In this document: positions 10,069 through 17,983 of the stretch, piece after piece
Numbering within the stretch: position 1 is the stretch's first letter
Layout of the letters: every line of letters starts with the position of its first letter
NCBI RefSeq assembly: GCF_012328925.1
Contig: NZ_JAAXLS010000007.1
Coordinates: 1-64,000 of the forward strand
Direction: 5' to 3'
Source of the DNA: Amycolatopsis acididurans
GTDB taxonomy: Bacteria > Actinomycetota > Actinomycetes > Mycobacteriales > Pseudonocardiaceae
DNA: 64,000 nucleotides
Position numbers and translations under genes: made by a program
Notes under the pieces: model-generated
Database searches by the model: none
Seen by the model: the letters and a program-made list of their open reading frames with translations, nothing else
Told to the model about the DNA's origin: nothing

Positions 10069-10449
10069 GTGGCAGCGACGTCCCAGGCACGTGAGATCGC
10101 GACCGTCGCCGCGCACGCGGCGGCCGACAAGAAGGCCACCGATGTCGTGGTGCTGGACGTCTCCGACCAACTCGTCATCACCGATGCGTTCGTGATCGCC
10201 TCGGCACCCAACGAACGCCAGGTCGGCGCCATCGTCGACAGCGTCGAGGAGAAGCTGCGCGGCGCCGGGCACAAGCCGGTGCGCCGCGAGGGCGCCCGCG
10301 AAGGACGCTGGGTGCTGCTGGACTACGTCGACGTCGTGGTGCACGTCCAGCACGACGAGGAGCGTTCGTTCTACGGCCTCGAACGGCTGTGGAAGGACTG
10401 CCCGCGGATCGAGGTCGCCGGTCTCGGCGACAACGGGGACACCAAGTGA
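10069..10449 (+). CDS. rsfS: Ribosomal silencing factor RsfS
   Basis: Binds uL14 and blocks subunit joining under starvation. The 126-residue product has the DUF143 core: KKATDVVVLDVSDQL, ITDAFVIASAPNERQV and GRWVLLDYVDVVVHV. The GTG at 10069 (VAATSQAREI) is preferred because it follows AGGGAGCAGG. An ATG at 10045 would add eight residues. Its stop overlaps the next gene by 4 bp (GTGA). Confidence 0.94.
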   Translation: MAATSQAREIATVAAHAAADKKATDVVVLDVSDQLVITDAFVIASAPNERQVGAIVDSVEEKLRGAGHKPVRREGAREGRWVLLDYVDVVVHVQHDEERSFYGLERLWKDCPRIEVAGLGDNGDTK

Positions 10450-11060
10450 GTTTGCGGCGCCTCGTGCTCTGGCGGCACGGGGAGACCGACTACAACGCGG
10501 CCGGCCGGATGCAGGGCCATTTCGACTCCGCGCTGACCGAAGTCGGCTGGAACCAAGCACGTTTCGCGGTACCGGCGTTGGCCCGGTTCGAACCCGACCT
10601 CGTGATCTCCTCGGACCTGCGGCGCGCGATGGACACCGCGACCGTGCTGACCGAGACGATCGGTGTTCCGCTGCGCGTCGACAAGCGCCTCCGGGAGACG
10701 CACCTGGGCGACTGGCAGGGCATGACCGGTGCCCAGGTGGACGCCGACTGGCCCGGCGAGCGTGACCGCTGGCGCTCCGATCCCCGGTGGGCGCCGCCCG
10801 GCGGCGAGTCGCGGATCGATGTCGCCGACCGTGCCGCCGAGGTGGTGAACGACCTGCTGGCGGGCACCACCGAGGACGGGGCGACGGTGCTGCTGGCCTC
10901 GCACGGCGGGTTGATCACGACGCTCACCGCGCGCCTGCTGGCACTGCCGATCGAGGCGTGGCCGCAGCTGGGCGGGATCAGGAACTGTCACTGGGTGGAG
11001 CTGGGCCGCCGCGACGGGGCGTGGCGCCTGCACGCCTACAACGCGGGCATGCCTGGCTGA
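10446..11060 (+). CDS. gpgP: Histidine phosphatase, probable glucosyl-3-phosphoglycerate phosphatase
   Basis: The 204-residue phosphoglycerate-mutase-fold protein has the catalytic LWRHGETDYN at its N-terminus and the second His in LLASHGG. The position directly after nadD-rsfS matches mycobacterial GpgP, which dephosphorylates glucosyl-3-phosphoglycerate on the path to glucosylglycerate and methylglucose lipopolysaccharides. That specificity is inferred from synteny and family. The GTG start lies within the rsfS stop. Confidence 0.8.
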   Translation: MSLRRLVLWRHGETDYNAAGRMQGHFDSALTEVGWNQARFAVPALARFEPDLVISSDLRRAMDTATVLTETIGVPLRVDKRLRETHLGDWQGMTGAQVDADWPGERDRWRSDPRWAPPGGESRIDVADRAAEVVNDLLAGTTEDGATVLLASHGGLITTLTARLLALPIEAWPQLGGIRNCHWVELGRRDGAWRLHAYNAGMPG

Positions 11061-11064
11061 AGTC

Positions 11065-11799
11065 GTGCCCAGGCTGCTGGTCTTCGCGGATTCGCTGAGC
11101 TTCCACGGTCCCGACGGGCCGTGCGCGGCGGACGAACCGCGCCTGTGGCCGAACGTGACGGCGGCCGAGCTGGGCGGCGGCGCGGATCTCGTCGCGGGAA
11201 TCGGCTGGACGGCCCGTGACGCCTGGTGGTCGCTGACCGGCGATCCCCGGGTGTGGGCCGATCTGCATCACGTCGATGCCGTCGTGTTCGCGGTCGGGAG
11301 TATGGACACGCTTCCCTCGCCGCTGCCGACTTATCTGCGGACCGGATTGCGCTACCTGCGTCCTGACGGCCTGCGGCGGGTCGTGCGCAAGGCGTACCTG
11401 GCGGCGCAGCCCCGGCTGGCGGTAGCGCTGCGCGGACGTCCCGTGGTGCTCCCGGCGAAGCTCACCGTGCACTACCTCGACACCGCCGTGCGCGCCCTGC
11501 GCGTCTTGCGGCCCACACTGCCGATCGTGGGCATGCTGCCGAGCGTGCACCGGGCCGATTCGTACGGGCACGTGCACACGGCACGCGACGGAGCGGCGGC
11601 CGCGATGGCGGACTGGGCCGGACGGGTCGGTGTGCCACTGCTCGACCTCCCCGCGGTGGTGGGGGAGCACGTCCTGAGCGGGCGCGGTAACCCCGACGGG
11701 ATGCACTGGGGCTGGGAAGGACATGAGCTGGTGGGCAAGGCGATGGCCGAACTGCTCCGGCCACTGCTGATTTCCGACGACGAGCCCGCCGCGACGTAG
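11065..11799 (+). CDS. SGNH-family hydrolase/acyltransferase, OctT-like
   Basis: 244 residues. The GDS-like motif is FADSLSFHG at the N-terminus, a GSMDTLP block follows, and the C-terminal catalytic pair is DGMHWG. The gene order gpgP-this gene-degV matches the mycobacterial locus where the equivalent protein is diglucosylglycerate octanoyltransferase (OctT). A role in acylating glucosylglycerate precursors is therefore plausible but not shown here. GTG start 4 bp after gpgP. Confidence 0.7.
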   Translation: MPRLLVFADSLSFHGPDGPCAADEPRLWPNVTAAELGGGADLVAGIGWTARDAWWSLTGDPRVWADLHHVDAVVFAVGSMDTLPSPLPTYLRTGLRYLRPDGLRRVVRKAYLAAQPRLAVALRGRPVVLPAKLTVHYLDTAVRALRVLRPTLPIVGMLPSVHRADSYGHVHTARDGAAAAMADWAGRVGVPLLDLPAVVGEHVLSGRGNPDGMHWGWEGHELVGKAMAELLRPLLISDDEPAAT

Positions 11800-11808
11800 G
11801 CTGAGCAC

Positions 11809-12666
11809 GTGCCGGTCGCCGTCATCACAGACTCCACCGCCCACCTGCCGGAGGGCTTCGCCGAGCGGTTCGCCGTCAAGGTTGTGCCGCTGCATGTCCT
11901 CATCGACGGGGTCGCGGCGCTCGACGGCGTCGACGTCGGACCGGAGGCGCTCGCGGAGGCGTTGGCGCAACGTCGGATCGTGACCACGTCACGGCCGACG
12001 CCGAACGAATTCGTGAAGGCCTTCCAGAGCGCGTTGAGCGATGGCGCGGACGCGGTGGTCTCGCTGCACCTGTCGAGGGAAATCTCCGGAACCTGGGAGT
12101 CGGCCGTACTGGCGGCCCAGGAGGTCGGCATCGACCGGGTGCGGGTGGTGGATTCCCGCAGCACCGCGATGGGACTCGGATTCGCCGCGCTGCACGCGGC
12201 ACGGGCGGCGAACGCCGGCGCGGAGCCGGAAGAGGTCGAGGAGGCCGCCGTGACCGCCGCGGCGTCGTCTCAGACGTTCTTCGTCGTGGAGACCCTGGAA
12301 TACCTGCGCCGGGGCGGGCGCATCGGATCGGCGGCCGCGTTGCTGGGCACCGCGCTGGCGGTGAAACCGTTGCTGCACATGGACGACGGGCAGATCAAGC
12401 CCCTGGAGAAGGTGCGGACGATGCACCGGGCGATCGCGCGCATGGTCGAACTCGCACAGCGCGCGGCGGGGGAGGAACGCGTCGAGGTCGCCGTGCATCA
12501 TCTCGCGTCGCCGGAACGCGCCGTCGAATTGGCGAACCGGGTCGAGGAACAGCTGCCCGTTTCGGGTGGGTGCCTGATTTCCGAGGTCGGCGCTGTGATC
12601 GGCGCGCACACCGGCCCCGGAGTGGTGGGCGTCGTGGTGCAGCGCGGTCCGGGAATTCTGGACTGA
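11809..12666 (+). CDS. DegV family fatty-acid-binding protein
   Basis: 285-residue DegV fold. The N-terminal ITDSTAHLP, the TSRPTPNEF region, LSREISGTWESA, and the C-terminal HTGPGVVGV (ligand end) are all recognisable. Such proteins bind a fatty acid and some hand acyl groups to kinases (FakB); no fakA is seen nearby. GTG start 9 bp after the previous stop. Confidence 0.9.
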   Translation: MPVAVITDSTAHLPEGFAERFAVKVVPLHVLIDGVAALDGVDVGPEALAEALAQRRIVTTSRPTPNEFVKAFQSALSDGADAVVSLHLSREISGTWESAVLAAQEVGIDRVRVVDSRSTAMGLGFAALHAARAANAGAEPEEVEEAAVTAAASSQTFFVVETLEYLRRGGRIGSAAALLGTALAVKPLLHMDDGQIKPLEKVRTMHRAIARMVELAQRAAGEERVEVAVHHLASPERAVELANRVEEQLPVSGGCLISEVGAVIGAHTGPGVVGVVVQRGPGILD

Positions 12667-12670
12667 GCGG

Positions 12671-12703
12671 CCCGACTTATCCACAGCCCCCGACTTATCC
12701 ACA
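12671..12703 (+). promoter_or_regulatory. Two DnaA boxes (TTATCCACA) in a 15-bp direct repeat
   Basis: CCCGACTTATCCACA occurs perfectly at 12671-12685 and 12689-12703, 18 bp apart start to start. Each copy ends in TTATCCACA (12677-12685 and 12695-12703), the canonical strong DnaA box. They lie in the 91-bp gap between degV and comEA, 55 bp before the comEA start. Confidence 0.8.
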
Positions 12704-12757
12704 TCACGCCCAACTCCCGCTTTCCTCCCCACCTCACCCCTCCATAGTGTCGAATGC

Positions 12758-13510
12758 GTGTTCGAAGCAAATCCCGAAGCGCCGGAATCGCCGGCTCGTA
12801 ACCGGCTGAGACAGCTCGCTGACCAGGCCCTCGCCGCGGAACGCGAACCACCCTTGACGGGCAGGCTGGTCGAGCGCTGGGTGCCGGCCGCGCTGACCCG
12901 CAGCCCGCAGCGGCGCCGTCTGACGGCGATCGTCGCCGTGCTGACCGCCGTCCTCGTACTCGTGGGTGGCTCGATCCTGTTGCTGGGCGGAAGTCCGCCG
13001 CCCGAGCGCCCGCCGTTGCTTCCCGCCGCGAGCGACAATCCTCGTCCCGCACTGTCCAAAGTGGCCGAGAGCTCGCTGGTCATCAGCGTCGTCGGCAAGG
13101 TGCGCGCACCGGGCCTCGTGACCGTGCCGGCCGGGGCGCGAGTGGCCGATGCGCTGCGCGCGGCGGGAGGCGCGGTCGACGGCACCGATGTCAGCGCGCT
13201 GAACCTCGCCCGCAAACTCACCGACGGCGAACAGCTTTATGTCGGTGTGCCGGCGCCGGCGGGGGCGCAGCCCGGCGTGGTGGCGCCGGATGCGTCGTCG
13301 GGCGGTGCCGGCTCGGGCAAGGTCAATCTCAACACCGCGACGCAGGAGCAGCTCGACTCCCTGCCCGGGGTCGGCGAGGTCACCGCGAAACGCATCATCG
13401 ACTGGCGCGCACAGCACGGCACGTTCACCAGTGTCGAGCAACTCCAGGAGGTCGACGGTATCGGCACCACGCGTTTTTCCCGACTGCGAGACCAGGTGAC
13501 GGTCTCGTGA
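12758..13510 (+). CDS. comEA: ComEA family DNA-uptake protein
   Basis: Membrane-anchored DNA receptor of competence-type systems, 250 residues. A cytoplasmic Arg-rich N-terminus (1-53) is followed by one membrane helix (about 56-77, IVAVLTAVLVLVGGSILLL) and a Pro-rich linker. Next comes an SLBB domain (about 105-170, VVGKVRAPGLVTVPAG), then paired helix-hairpin-helix motifs at the C-terminus (LNTATQEQLDSLPGVG, VDGIGTTRF). The GTG start is the first in-frame start after the DnaA boxes. Actinobacterial competence is poorly established, so a DNA-uptake role is a family inference. Confidence 0.9.
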   Translation: MFEANPEAPESPARNRLRQLADQALAAEREPPLTGRLVERWVPAALTRSPQRRRLTAIVAVLTAVLVLVGGSILLLGGSPPPERPPLLPAASDNPRPALSKVAESSLVISVVGKVRAPGLVTVPAGARVADALRAAGGAVDGTDVSALNLARKLTDGEQLYVGVPAPAGAQPGVVAPDASSGGAGSGKVNLNTATQEQLDSLPGVGEVTAKRIIDWRAQHGTFTSVEQLQEVDGIGTTRFSRLRDQVTVS

Positions 13511-13755
13511 ACCGCGTGACGATCCCGCTGCCGCCGATCCTCTCGTCCCTCGCCACGGCCCGGCGGCGCCGCTGGAGTCCTGTGTTGCCATGGATTGCCG
13601 GTGCCGCGCCCGGTCCGCGCTGGGGGTGCGGACACGGGCCGCTTACCGGCTCTTCTCCTCGCGGGGCCGCACGTTCGTGGCTCCACGATCACAGTGGCAG
13701 GTCAACTCTGCGGCTCGCGACCGACGTCGCTGGCCGTCTCGGGGACGTGTCATGA
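13507..13755 (+). CDS. Possible small coupled ORF between comEA and comEC
   Basis: 82 codons exactly bridging the comEA-comEC gap. Its GTG overlaps the comEA stop (GTGA at 13507-13510), and its TGA overlaps the proposed comEC start (ATGA at 13752-13755). Third-position G/C is very high in the first third and weaker later. The product is Arg/Pro-rich with no recognised domain. It could be a real coupled gene, a reinitiation bridge, or chance. Confidence 0.35.
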   Translation: MNRVTIPLPPILSSLATARRRRWSPVLPWIAGAAPGPRWGCGHGPLTGSSPRGAARSWLHDHSGRSTLRLATDVAGRLGDVS

Positions 13756-16115
13756 TCACGGGTCCGGTACTCGAGACGCATCACGACTTTCGCCTCGTTC
13801 CCGCGGCGCTGACTCTGTGGCTGGGCGTTCTTGCCGGGCTCCTCTGGAATTCCTGGTTCGCGTTCGTGTTCGGTCTGGCCGCGGTCCTCACGGCGGGCAT
13901 GCTTCTCCGGCGATGGCGCGCCACCCGGCCTCGATGGTTCGCGGGAGCGGGAGCACTGCTGGTCTCCGGCCTCGTACTGGCGGGACCGTTGCACGTCAGA
14001 CTGCTTGACGCGCGACACGACCCGTTGAACGCCTTGGCCGCACGCGGCGCCACCGCGACTCTCCGCGTGACCGTCGCCGAGCGGCCGAAGCCGATCCGCA
14101 CCGCCGGATACGCCGACCAGCAGGCGGGCGTCCGTAGCGTCGCCGTGTCGGGCACGATCGTCAGCGCCTCGGTCAACGGGCGACGAGTCGCCTCGACAGG
14201 TCGTGTCGTGCTGCTCGCTCCAGCCGGGCAATGGGGTGGTGTGCTGCCGGGGCAGGAGGTCACCGCCAACGGAAGACTGGCGCCACCGCGGGACGGCGAC
14301 CTCACCATCGCCGTCGTCTACGTCCGCGGGCCGCCCGTGCAGCCGGGCTCGGTGCCCTGGTGGCAGCGTACGGCCGAGTCGATGCGAGAAGCGCTCAGAC
14401 ACGCGTGCTCGGTCCTGTCGGCCGATGCCGCTGGACTTCTGCCCGGACTGGTCGTCGGCGACACGAGCGGATTGTCGAGCCAGGTCGATCGCGAGTTCAC
14501 GGAGGCCGGGCTCACTCACCTCACAGCCGTCAGCGGCAGCAATCTCGCTGTGGTCGCGGGTGCTGTGTTGCTGTTGCTGCGGCTGTTGCGGGCGGGGCCG
14601 CGCCTGTCCGCGTCGGTCGCGGGGTGCGCGCTCGTCGGCTTCGTGGTGCTGGCGGGCAGCGAGCCGAGTGTCCTGCGTGCAGGCGCCATGGGAGCGGTGG
14701 CACTGCTCGCGCTGGCGCTGGGACGGCAGCGATCCGTGTTGCCCGCGCTGGCCGCCGCCGTGATCGTGCTTGTCGCTCTCGAGCCCGCGATGGCGGTCAG
14801 CTTCGGGTTCGCGCTGTCGGTGCTGGCCACCGCGGGGCTCGTGCTGCTGGCGCCACGGTGGGTCGAGGCGATGACACGCCGCGGCGTACCGCTCGGTGTG
14901 GCGGAGGGACTGGCGATCCCGCTGGCCGCGTTCCTGGTGACCGCTCCGGTGATCGCCGGGATGGCAGGCCAGGTCAGCGTGGTGTCGATCGCGGCGAACG
15001 TGCTGGCCGCCCCGGTCGTCGCCCCGGCGACCGTGCTCGGCGTGCTCACGGCCGTCCTCGCCGTGGTGTGGCCGGGTGCGGCCGAGCTGACGGCGCGACT
15101 GGCGGGACCCGAGGCCGAGTGGCTCATTCTGGTCGCCCGGCACGCGTCGAGAGTCCCGGGGGCGGTGTTGCCCTGGCCGAGCGGGTGGATGGGCGGCTTC
15201 CTCGCGCTCGTCGTGCTGACGGTGCTGGTACTCGCGTTGCGGCTGCCGCGCCTGCGTGTCGGGTTCGCGCTCGTCCTGGTGGCGATTCTGCTGTTCGTCG
15301 TCCCGGTGCGGGTGATCGCGCCCGGGTGGCCACCTCGGGGATGGGCCGTTGTCGCGTGCGATGTCGGGCAGGGGGACGCACTGGTGCTGGCCACCGCGGA
15401 TCAGGATCGCGCGGTTCTGATCGACGCCGGACCGGAGCCAGGGCCCGCGGACGAATGCCTGCACCGGCTCGGGGTGCACAAGATCCCTCTCGTGATTCTG
15501 AGCCACCTGCACGCCGATCACATCGGGGGCCTCGACTCCGTGTTCGACGGCCGGTCGGTCGGGGCCCTCGCCGTCGGACCGGGCCGCATGCCGGGGTGGG
15601 CCTGGCGGCAGGTCGCGTCGGTGGCGGCACAGCACGATGTGCCGCTGCTGGAACTGGAACTCGGGCGCCGGCTCGAGTTCCCCGGGCTGAGTTTGGAGGT
15701 GATCGGACCGCGCTACGTCAGCGCTCGCCAGGATGACGACGTCGACGGCACGGGGATCAACAACACCTCGGTGGTGCTGCGTGCGGCCACGCCTGCCGGC
15801 CGTGTCCTGCTCACCGGCGACGTCGAGCTGCAGGCGCAGGGCGACCTGCTCGCGAGCGGCGCCGACCTGCATGCCGAAGTGATCAAGGTTCCGCACCACG
15901 GCAGCCGTGCGTCGCTGCCGCAATTCCTGGCCGCGCCGAATGCGCGTCTCGCGCTGATCAGCGTCGGCGCGGGCAACACCTATGGACACCCAGCAAAATC
16001 CACAGTGGACAGTCTGGCGTCCGATGGTGCGCTGGTGGCCCGTACCGACACCGATGGTGACACCGCCGTCATTGCCGAAAATGGAGAGCCCGCGATGGTG
16101 CGACGTGGAAAATAA
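13752..16115 (+). CDS. comEC: ComEC/Rec2 family DNA internalisation channel
   Basis: Polytopic inner-membrane protein of about 787 residues. The N-terminal part has membrane helices and an OB-like (DUF4131) region. The central Competence domain has many helices (14500-15320, including GLTHLTAVSGSNLAVVAG). A C-terminal metallo-beta-lactamase-like domain has LSHLHADHIGGLD, LLTGDVE and VPHHGSRAS, so the metal ligands appear intact. The ATG at 13752 gives the natural N-terminus; the frame is open to 13590 but reads as non-coding. A GTG sits one codon upstream. Confidence 0.92.
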   Translation: MITGPVLETHHDFRLVPAALTLWLGVLAGLLWNSWFAFVFGLAAVLTAGMLLRRWRATRPRWFAGAGALLVSGLVLAGPLHVRLLDARHDPLNALAARGATATLRVTVAERPKPIRTAGYADQQAGVRSVAVSGTIVSASVNGRRVASTGRVVLLAPAGQWGGVLPGQEVTANGRLAPPRDGDLTIAVVYVRGPPVQPGSVPWWQRTAESMREALRHACSVLSADAAGLLPGLVVGDTSGLSSQVDREFTEAGLTHLTAVSGSNLAVVAGAVLLLLRLLRAGPRLSASVAGCALVGFVVLAGSEPSVLRAGAMGAVALLALALGRQRSVLPALAAAVIVLVALEPAMAVSFGFALSVLATAGLVLLAPRWVEAMTRRGVPLGVAEGLAIPLAAFLVTAPVIAGMAGQVSVVSIAANVLAAPVVAPATVLGVLTAVLAVVWPGAAELTARLAGPEAEWLILVARHASRVPGAVLPWPSGWMGGFLALVVLTVLVLALRLPRLRVGFALVLVAILLFVVPVRVIAPGWPPRGWAVVACDVGQGDALVLATADQDRAVLIDAGPEPGPADECLHRLGVHKIPLVILSHLHADHIGGLDSVFDGRSVGALAVGPGRMPGWAWRQVASVAAQHDVPLLELELGRRLEFPGLSLEVIGPRYVSARQDDDVDGTGINNTSVVLRAATPAGRVLLTGDVELQAQGDLLASGADLHAEVIKVPHHGSRASLPQFLAAPNARLALISVGAGNTYGHPAKSTVDSLASDGALVARTDTDGDTAVIAENGEPAMVRRGK

Positions 16116-16435
16116 CCACTACAAAATATGTGCGCGTAGTCCGGATAGTGTCGCAATAAGGATGCCCGCCGATGATTTCACCGAGGCGGCTATGCTGGCC
16201 GGGAAGTCTCCGATTATCGCGTCTGTCATGCCCTGGCTCAACTTTCAATCAATTCCGGGATACGGGCAACACGTGTTGGAAATCAACCGCTCTCGTAGGG
16301 CGGTTGCTGTCCTGTTGTTGCGTAAATCGGAAGATTATTCGGATAGCAGTGTGGCACCGACAGGAAGTGAGGAAGCGATGCGCGAAGTCCTCGATAAAGA
16401 GGCACCGGTCCGGCCGCAAACCGCTTGGTGACGGC
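16116..16435. other. Low-GC patch upstream of the HTH gene
   Basis: 320 bp visibly less GC-rich than its flanks. It contains one possible small gene (16162-16431) and an inverted repeat CAACCGC (16284-16290) / GCGGTTG (16300-16306). Confidence 0.5.
16162..16431 (+). CDS. Hypothetical 89-residue protein
   Basis: Starts at ATG 16162 and ends 4 bp before the HTH gene, suggesting a pair. Composition is protein-like (MPADDFTEAAMLAGKSP; RRAVAVLLLRKSEDYSD). A hand count gives about 61% G/C at third positions, much lower than the neighbours, pointing to acquired DNA or weak selection. The ribosome-binding site is poor (AAGG only 1 bp from ATG). No domain was recognised. Confidence 0.4.
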   Translation: MPADDFTEAAMLAGKSPIIASVMPWLNFQSIPGYGQHVLEINRSRRAVAVLLLRKSEDYSDSSVAPTGSEEAMREVLDKEAPVRPQTAW

Positions 16436-17428
16436 ATGGGGCGCCGAGAGAAACCGCTTTCCGGGCCGGCCACAGTATGCAAGGTCGCGCAAATGCTCCG
16501 CGAGCTCCGTGAGTCCGCGGGCTCGCCGTCGTATCGCCTGCTCGGCAAGATGAGCGGCTACTCCGCGGCCACGCTTTCGAAGGCGGCCGCAGGACAGACC
16601 CTGCCGAGGCTGGAGGTCGTGCTCGCGTTCGTGGCCGCGTGCGGCGGGGACTGCGATCAGATGCGGTTGTTCTGGATCGACGCGTACGCGGAGTTGCACG
16701 GCGTCGCGCCGCCGAATCCGGAGGCCTCGACCACCGCGGCCGAGTTCGCCGCTCAGTTGGACGCGCTCATGCGGTTGTCGGGGTTCCAAAGCCAGCACAC
16801 GATGGCGAACGCGGCCAAGAAGTCGTCCATCCGCCTGTCTCGCTCGACCTTGTGCCGCATCTTGAGCGGCCAGCGGCTTCCGTCGGCCGGGACGCTGCGC
16901 AAATTCCTGCTCACGTGCGGCGTCCCCGGTCAGGAGCAGGCCCGCTGGCACGTGGTGCGGCACCGCCTCGCCGCGGGTTGCCAGGACGACGCGGACACCG
17001 CGCTGGGCCTCGCCGAAATGCCCGCGGCCTCCGACACGACCACCCTGCTCGACGAGGAGCTGTGCGCTCTGCGCAAGGGACGGGGCCTGTGGACGGTGCC
17101 GTTGCCGGTCGGTCCAATCCTGCGCGAGCTGAGCGGTGTCGCGACGGGGGAACCGCCGCAGGTGGTACGCGTGAAGGTCGCGACGTTGCTCAACTCGGCC
17201 GTAGACGACCTGCCCGCCGACCTCCGGCCGGTGGCCACCGCCGGGTTCGCGCTCGGCCAGGCCTTTCCGGGCCGGTTCCTCGAAAACCGGCTCGCGGACG
17301 TCGCGGTCCACCTCGGCCGTGACCGACGCACCGCACGCAGGCGACTCAACGACGCGCAGGAGCTGATAGTCGATGGGCTGCTACGCGGCCACGTCGTGCC
17401 CCCGGAGGCCCAGCTGCTGAGGACTTGA
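16436..17428 (+). CDS. Helix-turn-helix transcriptional regulator
   Basis: 330 residues. Near the N-terminus is an XRE-like HTH (VAQMLRELRESAGSPSYRLL, then YSAATLSKAAAGQ). A second related HTH sits mid-protein (STLCRILSGQRLPSAGTLRKF). A third helix pair may lie near the C-terminus (LADVAVHLGRDRRTARRRL). Duplicated XRE domains of this sort occur in actinomycete regulators of unknown target. The ATG at 16436 is chosen because upstream codons are Cys/Arg-rich nonsense. It lies 4 bp after the small ORF. Confidence 0.75.
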   Translation: MGRREKPLSGPATVCKVAQMLRELRESAGSPSYRLLGKMSGYSAATLSKAAAGQTLPRLEVVLAFVAACGGDCDQMRLFWIDAYAELHGVAPPNPEASTTAAEFAAQLDALMRLSGFQSQHTMANAAKKSSIRLSRSTLCRILSGQRLPSAGTLRKFLLTCGVPGQEQARWHVVRHRLAAGCQDDADTALGLAEMPAASDTTTLLDEELCALRKGRGLWTVPLPVGPILRELSGVATGEPPQVVRVKVATLLNSAVDDLPADLRPVATAGFALGQAFPGRFLENRLADVAVHLGRDRRTARRRLNDAQELIVDGLLRGHVVPPEAQLLRT

Positions 17429-17983
17429 TTGCCTAAGGGCACGAAAAAGTGGAGCTCCACCGGCCGCAGACCGCGGGCACCGCGCTCGAAAGCCGGGCGC
17501 GGTGCCGTCAGCCGGTCGAGTCGCCGAGCGCCGCACCCGCCGCTATTGCCGGGCCTGCGAGCGCGGCACCGCCACGGCTGCTCGGCCGGCGCGCTGCATG
17601 CCTACCGTTGCTGGGCTGGCGCGGCATGCCTACCGTTGCCGGGCCCGCGCGGCATGCCCACCGTTGCTGTGCCGGCGCGCGGCATCGCTACGTTTGCTGG
17701 GCCCGTGCGCGGCATCCGCGCCGTCGCTCACCCGGCGCGCGGCATCGCGCCGCGTCGATGGCCGGGTGAGTGAACGCGCGCCGGTCCCATCACCGCGGGC
17801 GCGCCTCCGAGCGCGGGATCCCCACCGTTGCCAGGCCCGTGCGCGGCAGTGCCCAGCGTCCACTGCCGAGCGTCCGAAGCGACACCCGCCAGTGCTGCCG
17901 CTGTCCGAGCGCGGAGGTGCCACCGCTGCGAGCGGTGGGCGCCACCGCCAGGTCGGCCGCGGGCCGTGCGCCCAGGAAGGCGC
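17429..17983. repeat. Intergenic degenerate minisatellite between the HTH gene and thrC
   Basis: 555 bp without a convincing gene. From about 17576 to 17760, imperfect units of roughly 28-33 bp recur with the core GCGCGGCATGCC(T/C)ACCGTTGC (for example near 17618, 17649 and 17679). Further diverged copies run towards 17850. Every frame encodes only Ala/Arg/Pro repeats. Confidence 0.7.
17920..17938 (-). terminator. Possible stem-loop terminator after thrC
   Basis: CCACCGCT (17920-17927) and AGCGGTGG (17931-17938) form a perfect 8-bp stem with a 3-nt loop, 46 bp beyond the thrC stop. There is no T-tract, so termination is only possible. Confidence 0.4.

Noticed and set aside
13689-15989. Very long open frame antisense to comEC (766 codons)
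   Set aside because: Shadow of a GC-rich gene; the composition is Arg/Gln/His-rich with no domain, whereas the opposite strand encodes clear ComEC motifs.
17576-17760. CRISPR-like array
   Set aside because: Units are contiguous and degenerate, with no uniform repeats separated by unique spacers and no cas genes.
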